Assembly (NCBI GenBank): GCA_003476685.1
Contig: DMVN01000081.1
Location: forward strand, 3,047-9,104
Length of the DNA: 6,058 nucleotides
Direction: 5' to 3'
From: Acidobacteriota bacterium
Lineage (GTDB): Bacteria; Acidobacteriota; Aminicenantia; Aminicenantales; Saccharicenantaceae
Shown: positions 1 through 5,533 of the stretch, piece after piece
Position numbering within the stretch: position 1 is the stretch's first letter
Layout: the number at the start of each line of letters is the position of its first letter
The notes under the pieces: generated by a model
Seen by the model: the letters and a program-made list of their open reading frames with translations, nothing else
What the model was told of the DNA's origin: nothing
The model's database searches: none
Position numbers and translations under genes: made by a program

Positions 1-748
1 CGGCGGGTTCCAGGCGGCGGCCACCGACTTCCAGGCTCTGGAAGCGAGAAAAGCTCATCAGCCAGACATCCCCGTCTTGCGGCGGCAGCGGACGCCCCTG
101 GGCCAGGACCTCAAAGCCCGTCCAAGGGAAGGCCAGTTCTACTGTCCAGCCCCGGTCAAGGTCGGAGGAATCATTCAGGCTGCCCTCCACCCGGACCGCC
201 CACTTCAACCCGGGAAAATCCCAGTCCAGGAAGGCCCAGCGTTTTCCCCGCGGATGGCGTCCCCAGCGGGAGGAGTCCTGGTAGCCGCCCAGAACATCAA
301 CTTCATGGATGTAAAGGTCAAACTCGGGCCGGTCAAAAAAGCTTCCCCTCTTCAGAGCCTGCTGCCAGATGTAGAAAACTTCATAAATCGTGCCCAGGGC
401 ATTGAGCTGAAGCTCATAATAACAATCGGGACCGGCGATGAAGACCTCAACATCATTCTCCAGCCAGAGGAAAGAATCGCGCCGGGTGAAATGGGCCTGG
501 ACATCTGGCTCCTCCACCCAGAAGGCCAGGTAAAAACAAGCTTCATCCCAGAGGGCAGCAATCCTGGTCTCCAGCGGAGCTGGCTGTCCGCTGACCAGGT
601 CGACGAACCGGGAAGAGCGCGGGGCTTTCTGCCAGACCGGTTTTTCCAGGTTGCCATCAACAAGCGGCGGCTGTGGCGTTCGGAAGCAGTGATAGACTGC
701 CGGCGGGGCCGGCATCATCTGGCTTAAATCATAAAGTCTGTTTTCCAT
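1..748 (-). CDS. CBM9-like carbohydrate-binding protein, N-terminal part (truncated by window edge)
   Basis: This frame runs without a stop from ATG at 748-746 to the left edge (249 codons plus one base), so the C-terminus is missing. Seen: residues about 28-75 read PPLVDGNLEKPVWQKAP, then RFVDL, then TRIAALWDEACFYLAFWVEEP. A second block LENDVEVFIAGPDCYYELQLNALGTI follows at about 96-121, and a late block has GWTVELAFPW near 200-209. This order (DG.l...W..a, T....lWDd..lY.a..veEP, NDvEvFi..d..YyEl.lNalg) is that of the family 9 carbohydrate-binding, DOMON-like fold of xylanases and many stand-alone proteins. Inferred role: binding or handling of sugars or glycans. No catalytic domain is visible. 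The N-terminus has no hydrophobic signal segment, so export is not supported. Start choice: an in-frame ATG 13 codons upstream (787-785) overlaps the predicted -10 box, so 748 is preferred, although its Shine-Dalgarno (AGG) is weak. It is divergent from the Nudix gene. Confidence 0.82.
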   Translation of the reverse strand, partial: MENRLYDLSQMMPAPPAVYHCFRTPQPPLVDGNLEKPVWQKAPRSSRFVDLVSGQPAPLETRIAALWDEACFYLAFWVEEPDVQAHFTRRDSFLWLENDVEVFIAGPDCYYELQLNALGTIYEVFYIWQQALKRGSFFDRPEFDLYIHEVDVLGGYQDSSRWGRHPRGKRWAFLDWDFPGLKWAVRVEGSLNDSSDLDRGWTVELAFPWTGFEVLAQGRPLPPQDGDVWLMSFSRFQSLEVGGRRLEPA

Positions 749-769
749 GAGCCCGATCAACCTGAAATA

Positions 770-784
770 AATTTTCGGAAAATT
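770..784. promoter_or_regulatory. Operator-like inverted repeat at the CBM9-like gene's predicted start site
   Basis: AATTTTC-G-GAAAATT is a perfect inverted repeat of 7-bp arms around one central base. It overlaps the predicted transcription start (about 779-780, minus strand), the usual place for a repressor site. A closely related palindrome lies before the RlmI-like gene at 1324-1337. Binding by a regulator is inferred. Confidence 0.35.
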
Positions 785-785
785 C

Positions 786-814
786 ATCTTACCAGTAAAA
801 CTGCATAATGACAA
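786..814 (-). promoter_or_regulatory. Putative sigma70-type promoter of the CBM9-like gene
   Basis: Read on the minus strand, a -35 box TTGTCA (814-809, five of six matches to TTGACA) is followed after exactly 17 nt by a -10 box TAAGAT (791-786, four of six matches). Transcription would begin near 779-780, giving a leader of about 30 nt before the ATG at 748. It was found by eye only; the 17-nt spacing and the position in a divergent gap support it. Confidence 0.45.
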
Positions 815-850
815 TCAGCCTCATCCCCCTGACTTGGCGGAAAGCTGAGG

Positions 851-879
851 TTGACAGCCAGGGCGGGGTAGGGCAGAAT
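851..879 (+). promoter_or_regulatory. Possible promoter of the Nudix gene
   Basis: A perfect -35 consensus TTGACA (851-856) is followed after 17 nt by CAGAAT (874-879, four of six matches to TATAAT). Transcription from it would begin near 886, only a few bases before the ATG at 889, so the message would be almost leaderless. This would fit the lack of a well-placed Shine-Dalgarno for that start. The -10 match is weak and a chance match is possible. Confidence 0.3.
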
Positions 880-888
880 AATCAGCCG

Positions 889-1272
889 ATGATAGTTGTG
901 GCTGCTGTAATCAAGAAAGACGGCCGGGTGCTTCTGGCTGAACGTTCAGGGAAAGGCCCGGCGGGCGGCTGGGAATTTCCAGGCGGCAAAGTGGAAAGAG
1001 GCGAAACTCCCGAACTGGCTCTGGCCAGGGAGATCCAGGAAGAGCTGAAAGTCACCATCAGGGTCGGGCCTCTGCTGGATACGGTCAACCTGCCCGACCT
1101 GCCCGGAACGAAGCTGATGGCCTTTGAAGCTGAACTGCTGTCTGACACCATCAGCCTGACTTCACATGGCTGCTATGCCTGGGCCAGGCCGGAGGAATTG
1201 TGGCAATTCCGGTTATTGCCGGCCGACCGGGAACTGGTGGAACGGCTTCAGGCCCGGAATTATTTCCGCTGA
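889..1272 (+). CDS. Nudix (MutT-type) nucleoside triphosphate pyrophosphohydrolase
   Basis: 127 residues from ATG 889. The Nudix box is complete in its catalytic part: G33-x5-E39-x7-R47-E48-I49-Q50-E51-E52, with the metal-binding glutamates E48, E51 and E52. It is preceded by GGWEFPGGK, typical of MutT and CTP/dNTP pyrophosphohydrolases. The box glycine after EE-x is lysine (K54), a variation tolerated in this family. MutT-like enzymes hydrolyse (oxidised or modified) nucleoside triphosphates to monophosphate and pyrophosphate in the cytoplasm, often protecting the nucleotide pool; the exact substrate cannot be read here. Start: the frame is open back to an ATG at 808, adding 27 residues that do not look like Nudix sequence and lack a Shine-Dalgarno. 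The fold normally begins with the MIVVAAVI strand, so 889 is preferred. The length fits the roughly 130-residue MutT norm. The next gene begins 69 nt downstream. Confidence 0.9.
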   Translation: MIVVAAVIKKDGRVLLAERSGKGPAGGWEFPGGKVERGETPELALAREIQEELKVTIRVGPLLDTVNLPDLPGTKLMAFEAELLSDTISLTSHGCYAWARPEELWQFRLLPADRELVERLQARNYFR

Positions 1273-1283
1273 CCAGAAGACGA

Positions 1284-1313
1284 TTGCTTTCCGGCTCTTA
1301 CCAGGGAGATAAT
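1284..1313 (+). promoter_or_regulatory. Putative promoter of the RlmI-like gene
   Basis: TTGCTT (1284-1289, three of six matches to the -35 consensus) is followed after 18 nt by GATAAT (1308-1313, five of six matches to TATAAT). The start would be near 1320, giving a leader of about 20 nt. It suggests the methyltransferase can be transcribed independently of the Nudix gene upstream. Found by eye only. Confidence 0.35.
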
Positions 1314-1323
1314 AAGCTCAAAG

Positions 1324-1337
1324 ATTTTTCGAAAAAT
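1324..1337. promoter_or_regulatory. Operator-like palindrome before the RlmI-like gene
   Basis: ATTTTTCGAAAAAT is a perfect 14-bp palindrome four bases before the ATG at 1342 and just downstream of the predicted transcription start (about 1320). Its core resembles the inverted repeat at 770-784, differing by one extra central base. The region lacks a Shine-Dalgarno, so the palindrome occupies the place where one would be expected. A role as DNA operator is inferred. Confidence 0.35.
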
Positions 1338-1341
1338 TTAA

Positions 1342-2556
1342 ATGGAAAGACCAGGCCCCAAAAAACAGACCTCCGGCCAGGGAACCGCCGCTCCGGGTGT
1401 TGTTCTCAAACCGGGCCGGGAAAAGTCAGTCTTAAACCGCCACCACTGGATCTTCTCCGGGGCCATCCAGTCCTACCCAGAAAACTTTGTCAACGGGGAA
1501 GTGTACCCCGTTTACTCGGCCGGGGGACAGCTTCTCGGTTACGGTTACTTTAACCAGAAATGCTCGCTGGCCGGTCGGCTGCTGAGCTTTGGCCACCTGC
1601 CTCCGGCCGAAGCTGTCCGCGAGAATCTGAGACTGGCCCTGCAACTCAGGCAGTCGGTTGGCCGGGGGTATGAAGCCGTCCGGCTGGTCAACGGCGAGAG
1701 CGATAACCTGCCCGGGCTGATAGGCGATCGCTACGGCCAGGGGCTGGTTATCCAGATTTCCACCTTGGGCCTGGAGAAGCTGAAAGACCGCCTGCTGGAT
1801 TTGCTGTCCGAGTTTCTCCGGCCGGCTTTTATTTACGAGAAATCCCTGATTCCTTCCAGGAAAGAAGAAGGGCTGCCGGAATTTGAGGGACTTCTGGCCG
1901 GCCGGTTACAGGAACCGGTGCTGGTGGAAGAGAATGGCCTGAAATTCAAAATCTACCTGACCGATTCCCAGAAGACTGGATTTTTCCTGGACCAGAGGGA
2001 AATGCGGCAGCTGGTTCGCTCTCTGGCCCGGGGCTGGAAAGTCCTGGACGGTTTCAGCTACACCGGTGGTTTTGCCCTGTCTGCCTTAAAAGGGGGAGCG
2101 GAGCGGGTGGACCTGGTAGATTATTCGCGAAAAGCCCTGGAGACGGCGGCAGAAAACCTGGAGCTTAACGGCTGGCCGGAAACGAAGTTCAAGCTCATCC
2201 ACCAGGATATGTTCGAGTTCCTGGAAGGCAGCCGTCATCTGGATTATGAGCTGGTCATCCTGGACCCGCCGGCCTTTGCCCGGAAGAAGGCTGACCAGAA
2301 ACAGGCGGCCAGAGCCTACAGAGAGCTCAACCGTCTGGCCCTGACCAGGATGAAACCCGGCAGCTGGCTGCTGACCTTTTCCTGCTCCTACTACATCGAC
2401 CGCGAGATGTTCCAGAAAATCATTTTCCAGGCTGCCCTGGAAGCTGGCCGGGAAGCCAGAATCATCCAGCGCCACCGCCAGGCTCTGGACCATCCGGTGA
2501 GCATCTTCCACCCAGAAAGCGATTACCTAAAGGGCCTGCTTCTTTATCTAAGCTGA
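1342..2556 (+). CDS. rlmI: RlmI-like 23S rRNA (cytosine-C5) methyltransferase, class I SAM-dependent
   Basis: 404 residues, close to E. coli RlmI (396), which makes m5C1962 in 23S rRNA. An N-terminal PUA-like RNA-binding domain (about 20-90) begins VLKPGREKSVLNRHHWIFSGAI, the family's usual opening. A central domain carries RLVNGESDNLPGLIGDRYG (114-132). The Rossmann methyltransferase domain follows with GFFLDQR (213-219), SAM-binding motif I DGFSYTGGF (236-244), acidic loop DLVDYS (257-262), motif IV DPPAF (308-312) and the catalytic-type motif TFSCSYY with C348. It ends SDYLKGLLLYLS, as is common in this family. All signature residues are present. The start at 1342 is forced: a TAA precedes it directly in frame and no other usable start lies before the PUA domain. 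The first 18 residues are a non-conserved, Lys/Gly/Thr-rich extension. No Shine-Dalgarno is visible. Target-base specificity is inferred from family similarity, so the symbol is tentative. Confidence 0.88.
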   Translation: MERPGPKKQTSGQGTAAPGVVLKPGREKSVLNRHHWIFSGAIQSYPENFVNGEVYPVYSAGGQLLGYGYFNQKCSLAGRLLSFGHLPPAEAVRENLRLALQLRQSVGRGYEAVRLVNGESDNLPGLIGDRYGQGLVIQISTLGLEKLKDRLLDLLSEFLRPAFIYEKSLIPSRKEEGLPEFEGLLAGRLQEPVLVEENGLKFKIYLTDSQKTGFFLDQREMRQLVRSLARGWKVLDGFSYTGGFALSALKGGAERVDLVDYSRKALETAAENLELNGWPETKFKLIHQDMFEFLEGSRHLDYELVILDPPAFARKKADQKQAARAYRELNRLALTRMKPGSWLLTFSCSYYIDREMFQKIIFQAALEAGREARIIQRHRQALDHPVSIFHPESDYLKGLLLYLS

Positions 2557-2583
2557 TTACTTAAGACCGCTGCTGACCAGGTT

Positions 2584-2615
2584 AGAAGCCGGCCAGCGGA
2601 GGGGGCTTCTCTTTT
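2584..2615 (+). terminator. Rho-independent terminator after the RlmI-like gene
   Basis: AGAAGCC (2584-2590) pairs perfectly with GGCTTCT (2604-2610) across a 13-nt GC-rich loop, followed directly by CTTTT. It lies 28 nt past the methyltransferase stop codon, a good position for an intrinsic terminator. The loop is long and the U-tract short, so strength is uncertain. Confidence 0.55.
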
Positions 2616-2626
2616 GTAACCGTCGT

Positions 2627-2656
2627 CTAATATATGAATGGTTATTCATATATTAG
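2627..2656. repeat. Perfect AT-rich inverted repeat (13-bp arms, 4-nt loop)
   Basis: CTAATATATGAAT (2627-2639) and ATTCATATATTAG (2644-2656) are exact reverse complements around GGTT. The stem has only two G/C pairs, in contrast to the GC-rich surroundings. There is no T-run on either side in either direction, so it is not a standard terminator. It lies between the terminator of the upstream gene and the promoter of the next. It could be an operator, a processing stem or a recombination remnant; the sequence does not decide. Confidence 0.6.
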
Positions 2657-2785
2657 CCTGTTTCGGACCTGCTTCTTAACCTGAAGGCAGAAGTCCAGAT
2701 AATCCTTATAGACCAGCCCCAGGAAGTCAGCGCCCGGCCTGACTTCTTCAACCCCGACACACTCTGATTGCTCTGGGCCATAAAA
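2642..2785 (-). pseudogene. Possible remnant of a minus-strand gene (C-terminal frame without start)
   Basis: A minus-strand frame of 47 codons lies between two TAA codons (2788-2786 and 2644-2642) and contains no ATG, GTG or TTG. Its codons match the local bias (CTG, GTC, GAC, AAG, CAG, TTC), and part reads ADFLGLVYKDYLDFCLQVKK, a plausible amphipathic helix. It might be the tail of a gene whose 5' part was lost. The aligned plus-strand frame (2657-2764) is also open and start-less, so chance is a real alternative. I do not recognise a family. Confidence 0.2.
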
Positions 2786-2796
2786 TTAAATATAAT
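2768..2796 (+). promoter_or_regulatory. Promoter of the four-helix membrane protein gene
   Basis: A perfect TATAAT -10 box (2791-2796) lies 17 nt downstream of TTGCTC (2768-2773, three of six matches to the -35 consensus) in an AT-rich stretch. Transcription would begin near 2802-2803, almost at the Shine-Dalgarno AAGGAGG (2803-2809), giving a very short leader. Confidence 0.5.
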
Positions 2797-2813
2797 CGGT
2801 TCAAGGAGGCAAG

Positions 2814-3281
2814 ATGGAATCCAGGGAAATAATAAAAAGAACTCACCGCATCGCTGCCCTGATCGGTTTCTCCATTTTTGGGGCCATGGTCCTGTACCTG
2901 GTTCTGGTGGAGCTCATCAGGGCCAGGATGGCTCCGTTTCACGGTCTTTATCCTGTTACCGACCTGCAGACCATCCGCAACCTCCGCTTCCTGTTCTACG
3001 GGCTGGCCGCAGCCAGTGTTCTTCTGGCCAGGATTCTCCAGTCGCTGCTGCTGAAGAAAAAACCCGGTGATACCCCGGAAGACCTCCTGAACAAACTGCA
3101 CCGCACTTCTTTAATCCTGGTCATCATGAGCGAGCTGCCAGCCCTGTTCGGCCTGATTTTATTCCTGATAAGGGGCCTTTACCGCGATTTTTACATTCTT
3201 CTGGGCATTTCGGTGGTGGTCCTGTTCATTTTCTTTCCCCGGCGCCGGGCCTGGGAAGAATGGCTCGCCAGCCAGGTCTGA
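2814..3281 (+). CDS. Small four-helix integral membrane protein of unknown function
   Basis: 155 residues. Start ATG 2814 follows a near-ideal Shine-Dalgarno AAGGAGG (2803-2809) with 4-nt spacing and a TATAAT promoter, so the start is secure. Four hydrophobic helices are visible: about 13-35, 56-80, 98-119 and 124-141. Between helices 2 and 3 lies a charged loop (KKKPGDTPEDLLNKLHRT), and the C-terminus is basic-aromatic (PRRRAWEEW). Helix 3 holds a carboxylate and proline-glycine pattern, SELPALFGLILFL (E107, P109, G113), resembling the ion-binding helix of rotary ATPase c/K subunits. Helix 4 begins after RDFYILLG. There is no signal peptide or enzyme motif. I do not recognise a named family. 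The arrangement could be two helical hairpins, but homology to c/K subunits is not shown. It is followed by a 136-nt gap before the peptidase gene, so co-transcription is uncertain. Confidence 0.82.
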   Translation: MESREIIKRTHRIAALIGFSIFGAMVLYLVLVELIRARMAPFHGLYPVTDLQTIRNLRFLFYGLAAASVLLARILQSLLLKKKPGDTPEDLLNKLHRTSLILVIMSELPALFGLILFLIRGLYRDFYILLGISVVVLFIFFPRRRAWEEWLASQV

Positions 3282-3417
3282 ATAAAATTCTGGATAAAAT
3301 GATTAAAAAGAAGCCAAGCCCGGAAACTTGAGTCAAGAGACCTGAAAAGGAACCTCCAGGTTGAATTAATACGTACATAAATCTGAAAGTTTTACGTTGA
3401 ACGAAGGAGAAGTTGAG
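3282..3417 (+). other. Intergenic gap before the M1 peptidase gene
   Basis: This 136-nt stretch is AT-richer than its surroundings and holds the peptidase ribosome site (GAAGGAGA, 3403-3410). TAAAAT boxes at 3283-3288 and 3295-3300 resemble -10 elements but lack a convincing -35. TACGTA (3370-3375) and ACGT (3394-3397) occur near the start but form no clear operator. No terminator with a T-run was seen after 3281, so readthrough from the upstream membrane protein gene is possible. Confidence 0.4.
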
Positions 3418-5517
3418 ATGAAAAAATCACCTCCAGCCAAAGTAGCCAGGGCACTCTGGCTGTTCCTGATTCTGACTTTTCTGGTCTGGCCGCCGCTTTC
3501 GGCCGGCGAACGACCCCTGAGCTACGATATTAAGGTCGAGCTCCGGCCGGATACAGCTAGGCTCCAGGCTCAGGAAACCATAACCTGGACCAATACCAGC
3601 GGAGATTATATTCCAGACCTGCAGTTTCATCTTTACTGGAATGCTTTCAAGAATGAGCTATCTACTCTGGCCCGGGAGGCCAGGCGGGAAAAGCTGTTCA
3701 CCAGGTACCGGGCCAGGAAGGACGAATGGGGCTGGGTCAAGATAACCTCGCTGGCCACATCCGCCGGAGTTGACCTGATGCCCGCGGCTTCCTTCATCAG
3801 CCCGGACGAACCGCCCAATCCTGACGACCAGACTGTCCTTCGGGTGGAGCTGCCTGAGCCCCTGGCTCCGGGCCAGACTATCACCCTCCACCTGGAATTC
3901 CAGGCCAAGGTGCCCAGGAACGGACTCCGGACCGGCTTCTATAAAGACGGCTTTTTTATCTCTCAGTGGTTTCCCAAGCTGGGCGTTTATGAAGAAGGCC
4001 GGGGCTGGAACTGCCATGAATACCATCTGAACTCCGAATTCTATGCTGATTTCGCCGACTACCGGGTGGAGATTACCGTGCCCGGACAGATGGTCGTCGG
4101 AGCCTGCGGCCAGGAGGTGTCAAGGGCAGAAGACCCGACCAGCGGCCGGACCACCTATACCTATGTTCAGCAAAACATTCACGATTTTGCCTGGACGGCC
4201 TCACCCCGGTTCATCAAGCTCGAGCGCTGGTTCAGGGGAGAGGAAGAAGTTGCCGCCGAAGAATACCGGCAGGTGGCAGAGTTGCTGGGTTTGTCCCCGG
4301 AAGAAGTCAGGCTGCCCGATGTCCGGATGATTCTGCTGGTAGAAAAACAGCACCGCCAGCAGGCTGACCGTCACTTCCGGGCCCTGAAGGCTGCCCTGAA
4401 ATATTACGGGCTGTGGTATGGACCATATCCTTACCCGACGATTACCATGGTCGACCCGCCCTTCAGAACGGGAAGCGGCGGAATGGAGTACCCAACCCTG
4501 TTTACAGCCGGGACCTCGGTCATTCTGGAAAAAGATGTTCTGTCACCCGAAGGTGTCATCATCCATGAATTCGGTCACGGTTACTGGTATGGTTTGGTGG
4601 CCAACAATGAATTTGAAGAGGCCTGGCTGGATGAAGGAATCAATACCTATTCCACCGGCAAAGTCTCGGAAGTGGCCTACGGGCCGGGCCGGTTGCCCTT
4701 CCGCTTCAACGGGCTGCCTTTAAGCTGGTTCCTGCGGTTCCCGGCCGTTTATGACTGGCAGCTCGGCCGGGTGATGTCCGGGCCGGTGGCCAGGCTCGAC
4801 CCGATAGCTACCGAGTCCTGGAAATTCTATAACTCTATGAGTTACTCCCTGAATGTCTACTACCGGGCGGCCACCTGCCTCCACACCCTCGAGAGGTACC
4901 TGGGAGAGAAAACCTGGGCCAGGATAATGCGGACCTATCATCAGCGCTACCGTTTCCGTCACCCTAAGACCGGGGATTTCATCAGGGTGGTGAATGAGGT
5001 TTCCGGCCAGGACCTGACCTGGTTTTTTAATGAATTTTTCTTCAATGCCAGAGAGTTCGATTATGCCATCGGCTCGGTTGAAACCGCGGTCAAACCCGAA
5101 AAATATCGCGGCTTGTTCGACAGCCTGCCCACCAGGAATTCCGGTCAAGCCGGAGAACAAGAAAAGAAGCCGGCCGGGAAAAAAGAAAAGCTTTATCAGA
5201 CGACCATTACCCTGCGACGCCTGGGAGAAGCCCGCCTGGGTCCCGGGCTGAAACTCAAGCTCAGGGTTGAGTTTGATGACGGCTCTGTCGAGTGGCGGGA
5301 ATGGGACGGCCAGGGCCGCTGGGCTCGTTTTGATTTTGAAAAACCGGCCCGGGTTAAAACGGCTGTTCTTGACCCTGAAGGCCTCTGGCTGGTTGACACC
5401 AACCTGGCCAACAACAGTTATTCCTGGAAGGGTCCAGGAGCCAGGCTCCTGAGCCAGACCAGCGGCCTGCTCTGGCTGACCCAGCAGTTTTTATTGACCC
5501 TCTCCGGCTCTCTGTGA
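3418..5517 (+). CDS. Exported M1-family zinc metallopeptidase (aminopeptidase N-like)
   Basis: 699 residues from ATG 3418, which has Shine-Dalgarno GAAGGAGA (3403-3410) at 7-nt spacing. The frame is open to a TTG at 3397, but that codon lies before the ribosome site. The N-terminus MKKSPPAKVARALWLFLILTF plus VWPPLSAGE is a signal peptide, or an uncleaved anchor. Residues about 35-300 form the N-terminal beta domain. The catalytic part has the exopeptidase-like motif GGMEY (354-358, matching GxMEN), the zinc site HEFGH (383-387) and the third ligand E406 in WLDEG, exactly 18 residues after HExxH as in M1 gluzincins. Y481 or Y482 (VYYRAATCLHTLE) is the likely catalytic tyrosine. A Lys/Glu-rich linker (about 573-592) leads to a C-terminal beta-rich domain with LDPEGLWLVDTNLANNSY, and the tail is hydrophobic. 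Family members cleave N-terminal residues from peptides; here probably outside the cytoplasmic membrane. The specific substrate is unknown. All catalytic residues are present. A membrane protein gene follows 16 nt downstream. Confidence 0.92.
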   Translation: MKKSPPAKVARALWLFLILTFLVWPPLSAGERPLSYDIKVELRPDTARLQAQETITWTNTSGDYIPDLQFHLYWNAFKNELSTLAREARREKLFTRYRARKDEWGWVKITSLATSAGVDLMPAASFISPDEPPNPDDQTVLRVELPEPLAPGQTITLHLEFQAKVPRNGLRTGFYKDGFFISQWFPKLGVYEEGRGWNCHEYHLNSEFYADFADYRVEITVPGQMVVGACGQEVSRAEDPTSGRTTYTYVQQNIHDFAWTASPRFIKLERWFRGEEEVAAEEYRQVAELLGLSPEEVRLPDVRMILLVEKQHRQQADRHFRALKAALKYYGLWYGPYPYPTITMVDPPFRTGSGGMEYPTLFTAGTSVILEKDVLSPEGVIIHEFGHGYWYGLVANNEFEEAWLDEGINTYSTGKVSEVAYGPGRLPFRFNGLPLSWFLRFPAVYDWQLGRVMSGPVARLDPIATESWKFYNSMSYSLNVYYRAATCLHTLERYLGEKTWARIMRTYHQRYRFRHPKTGDFIRVVNEVSGQDLTWFFNEFFFNAREFDYAIGSVETAVKPEKYRGLFDSLPTRNSGQAGEQEKKPAGKKEKLYQTTITLRRLGEARLGPGLKLKLRVEFDDGSVEWREWDGQGRWARFDFEKPARVKTAVLDPEGLWLVDTNLANNSYSWKGPGARLLSQTSGLLWLTQQFLLTLSGSL

Positions 5518-5533
5518 GTGAAAGGAGACAACC

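Noticed and set aside
77..727. Plus-strand 216-codon open frame opposite the CBM9-like gene
   Set aside because: Its translation shows no family pattern, while the opposite strand reads as a coherent CBM9-like protein across the whole stretch; this is an antisense shadow.
808..888. Nudix start at ATG 808
   Set aside because: No Shine-Dalgarno, overlaps the divergent promoter -35 box, and the 27 added residues do not look like Nudix sequence.
1200..1553. Plus-strand frame bridging the Nudix and RlmI-like genes
   Set aside because: Overlaps both well-supported genes out of frame and has low-complexity Arg/Pro/Gly composition typical of a shifted frame.
2627..2656. Hairpin as a dif/Xer recombination site
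   Set aside because: The arms are perfectly symmetric with a 4-nt centre, whereas dif sites have two 11-bp imperfect arms around a 6-nt centre; no XerC-arm resemblance was seen.
2748..3101. Minus-strand 117-codon frame over the four-helix membrane protein
   Set aside because: Gln/Gly-rich antisense reading; the plus strand has promoter, Shine-Dalgarno and clear membrane helices.
3351..3362. Small inverted repeat AACCT-CC-AGGTT upstream of the peptidase gene
   Set aside because: Arms of only 5 bp with a 2-nt centre are expected by chance in a window this size.
3397..3417. TTG start of the M1 peptidase giving seven more residues
   Set aside because: It lies upstream of the Shine-Dalgarno GAAGGAGA, which is ideally spaced for ATG 3418, and the signal peptide begins properly with MKK at 3418.
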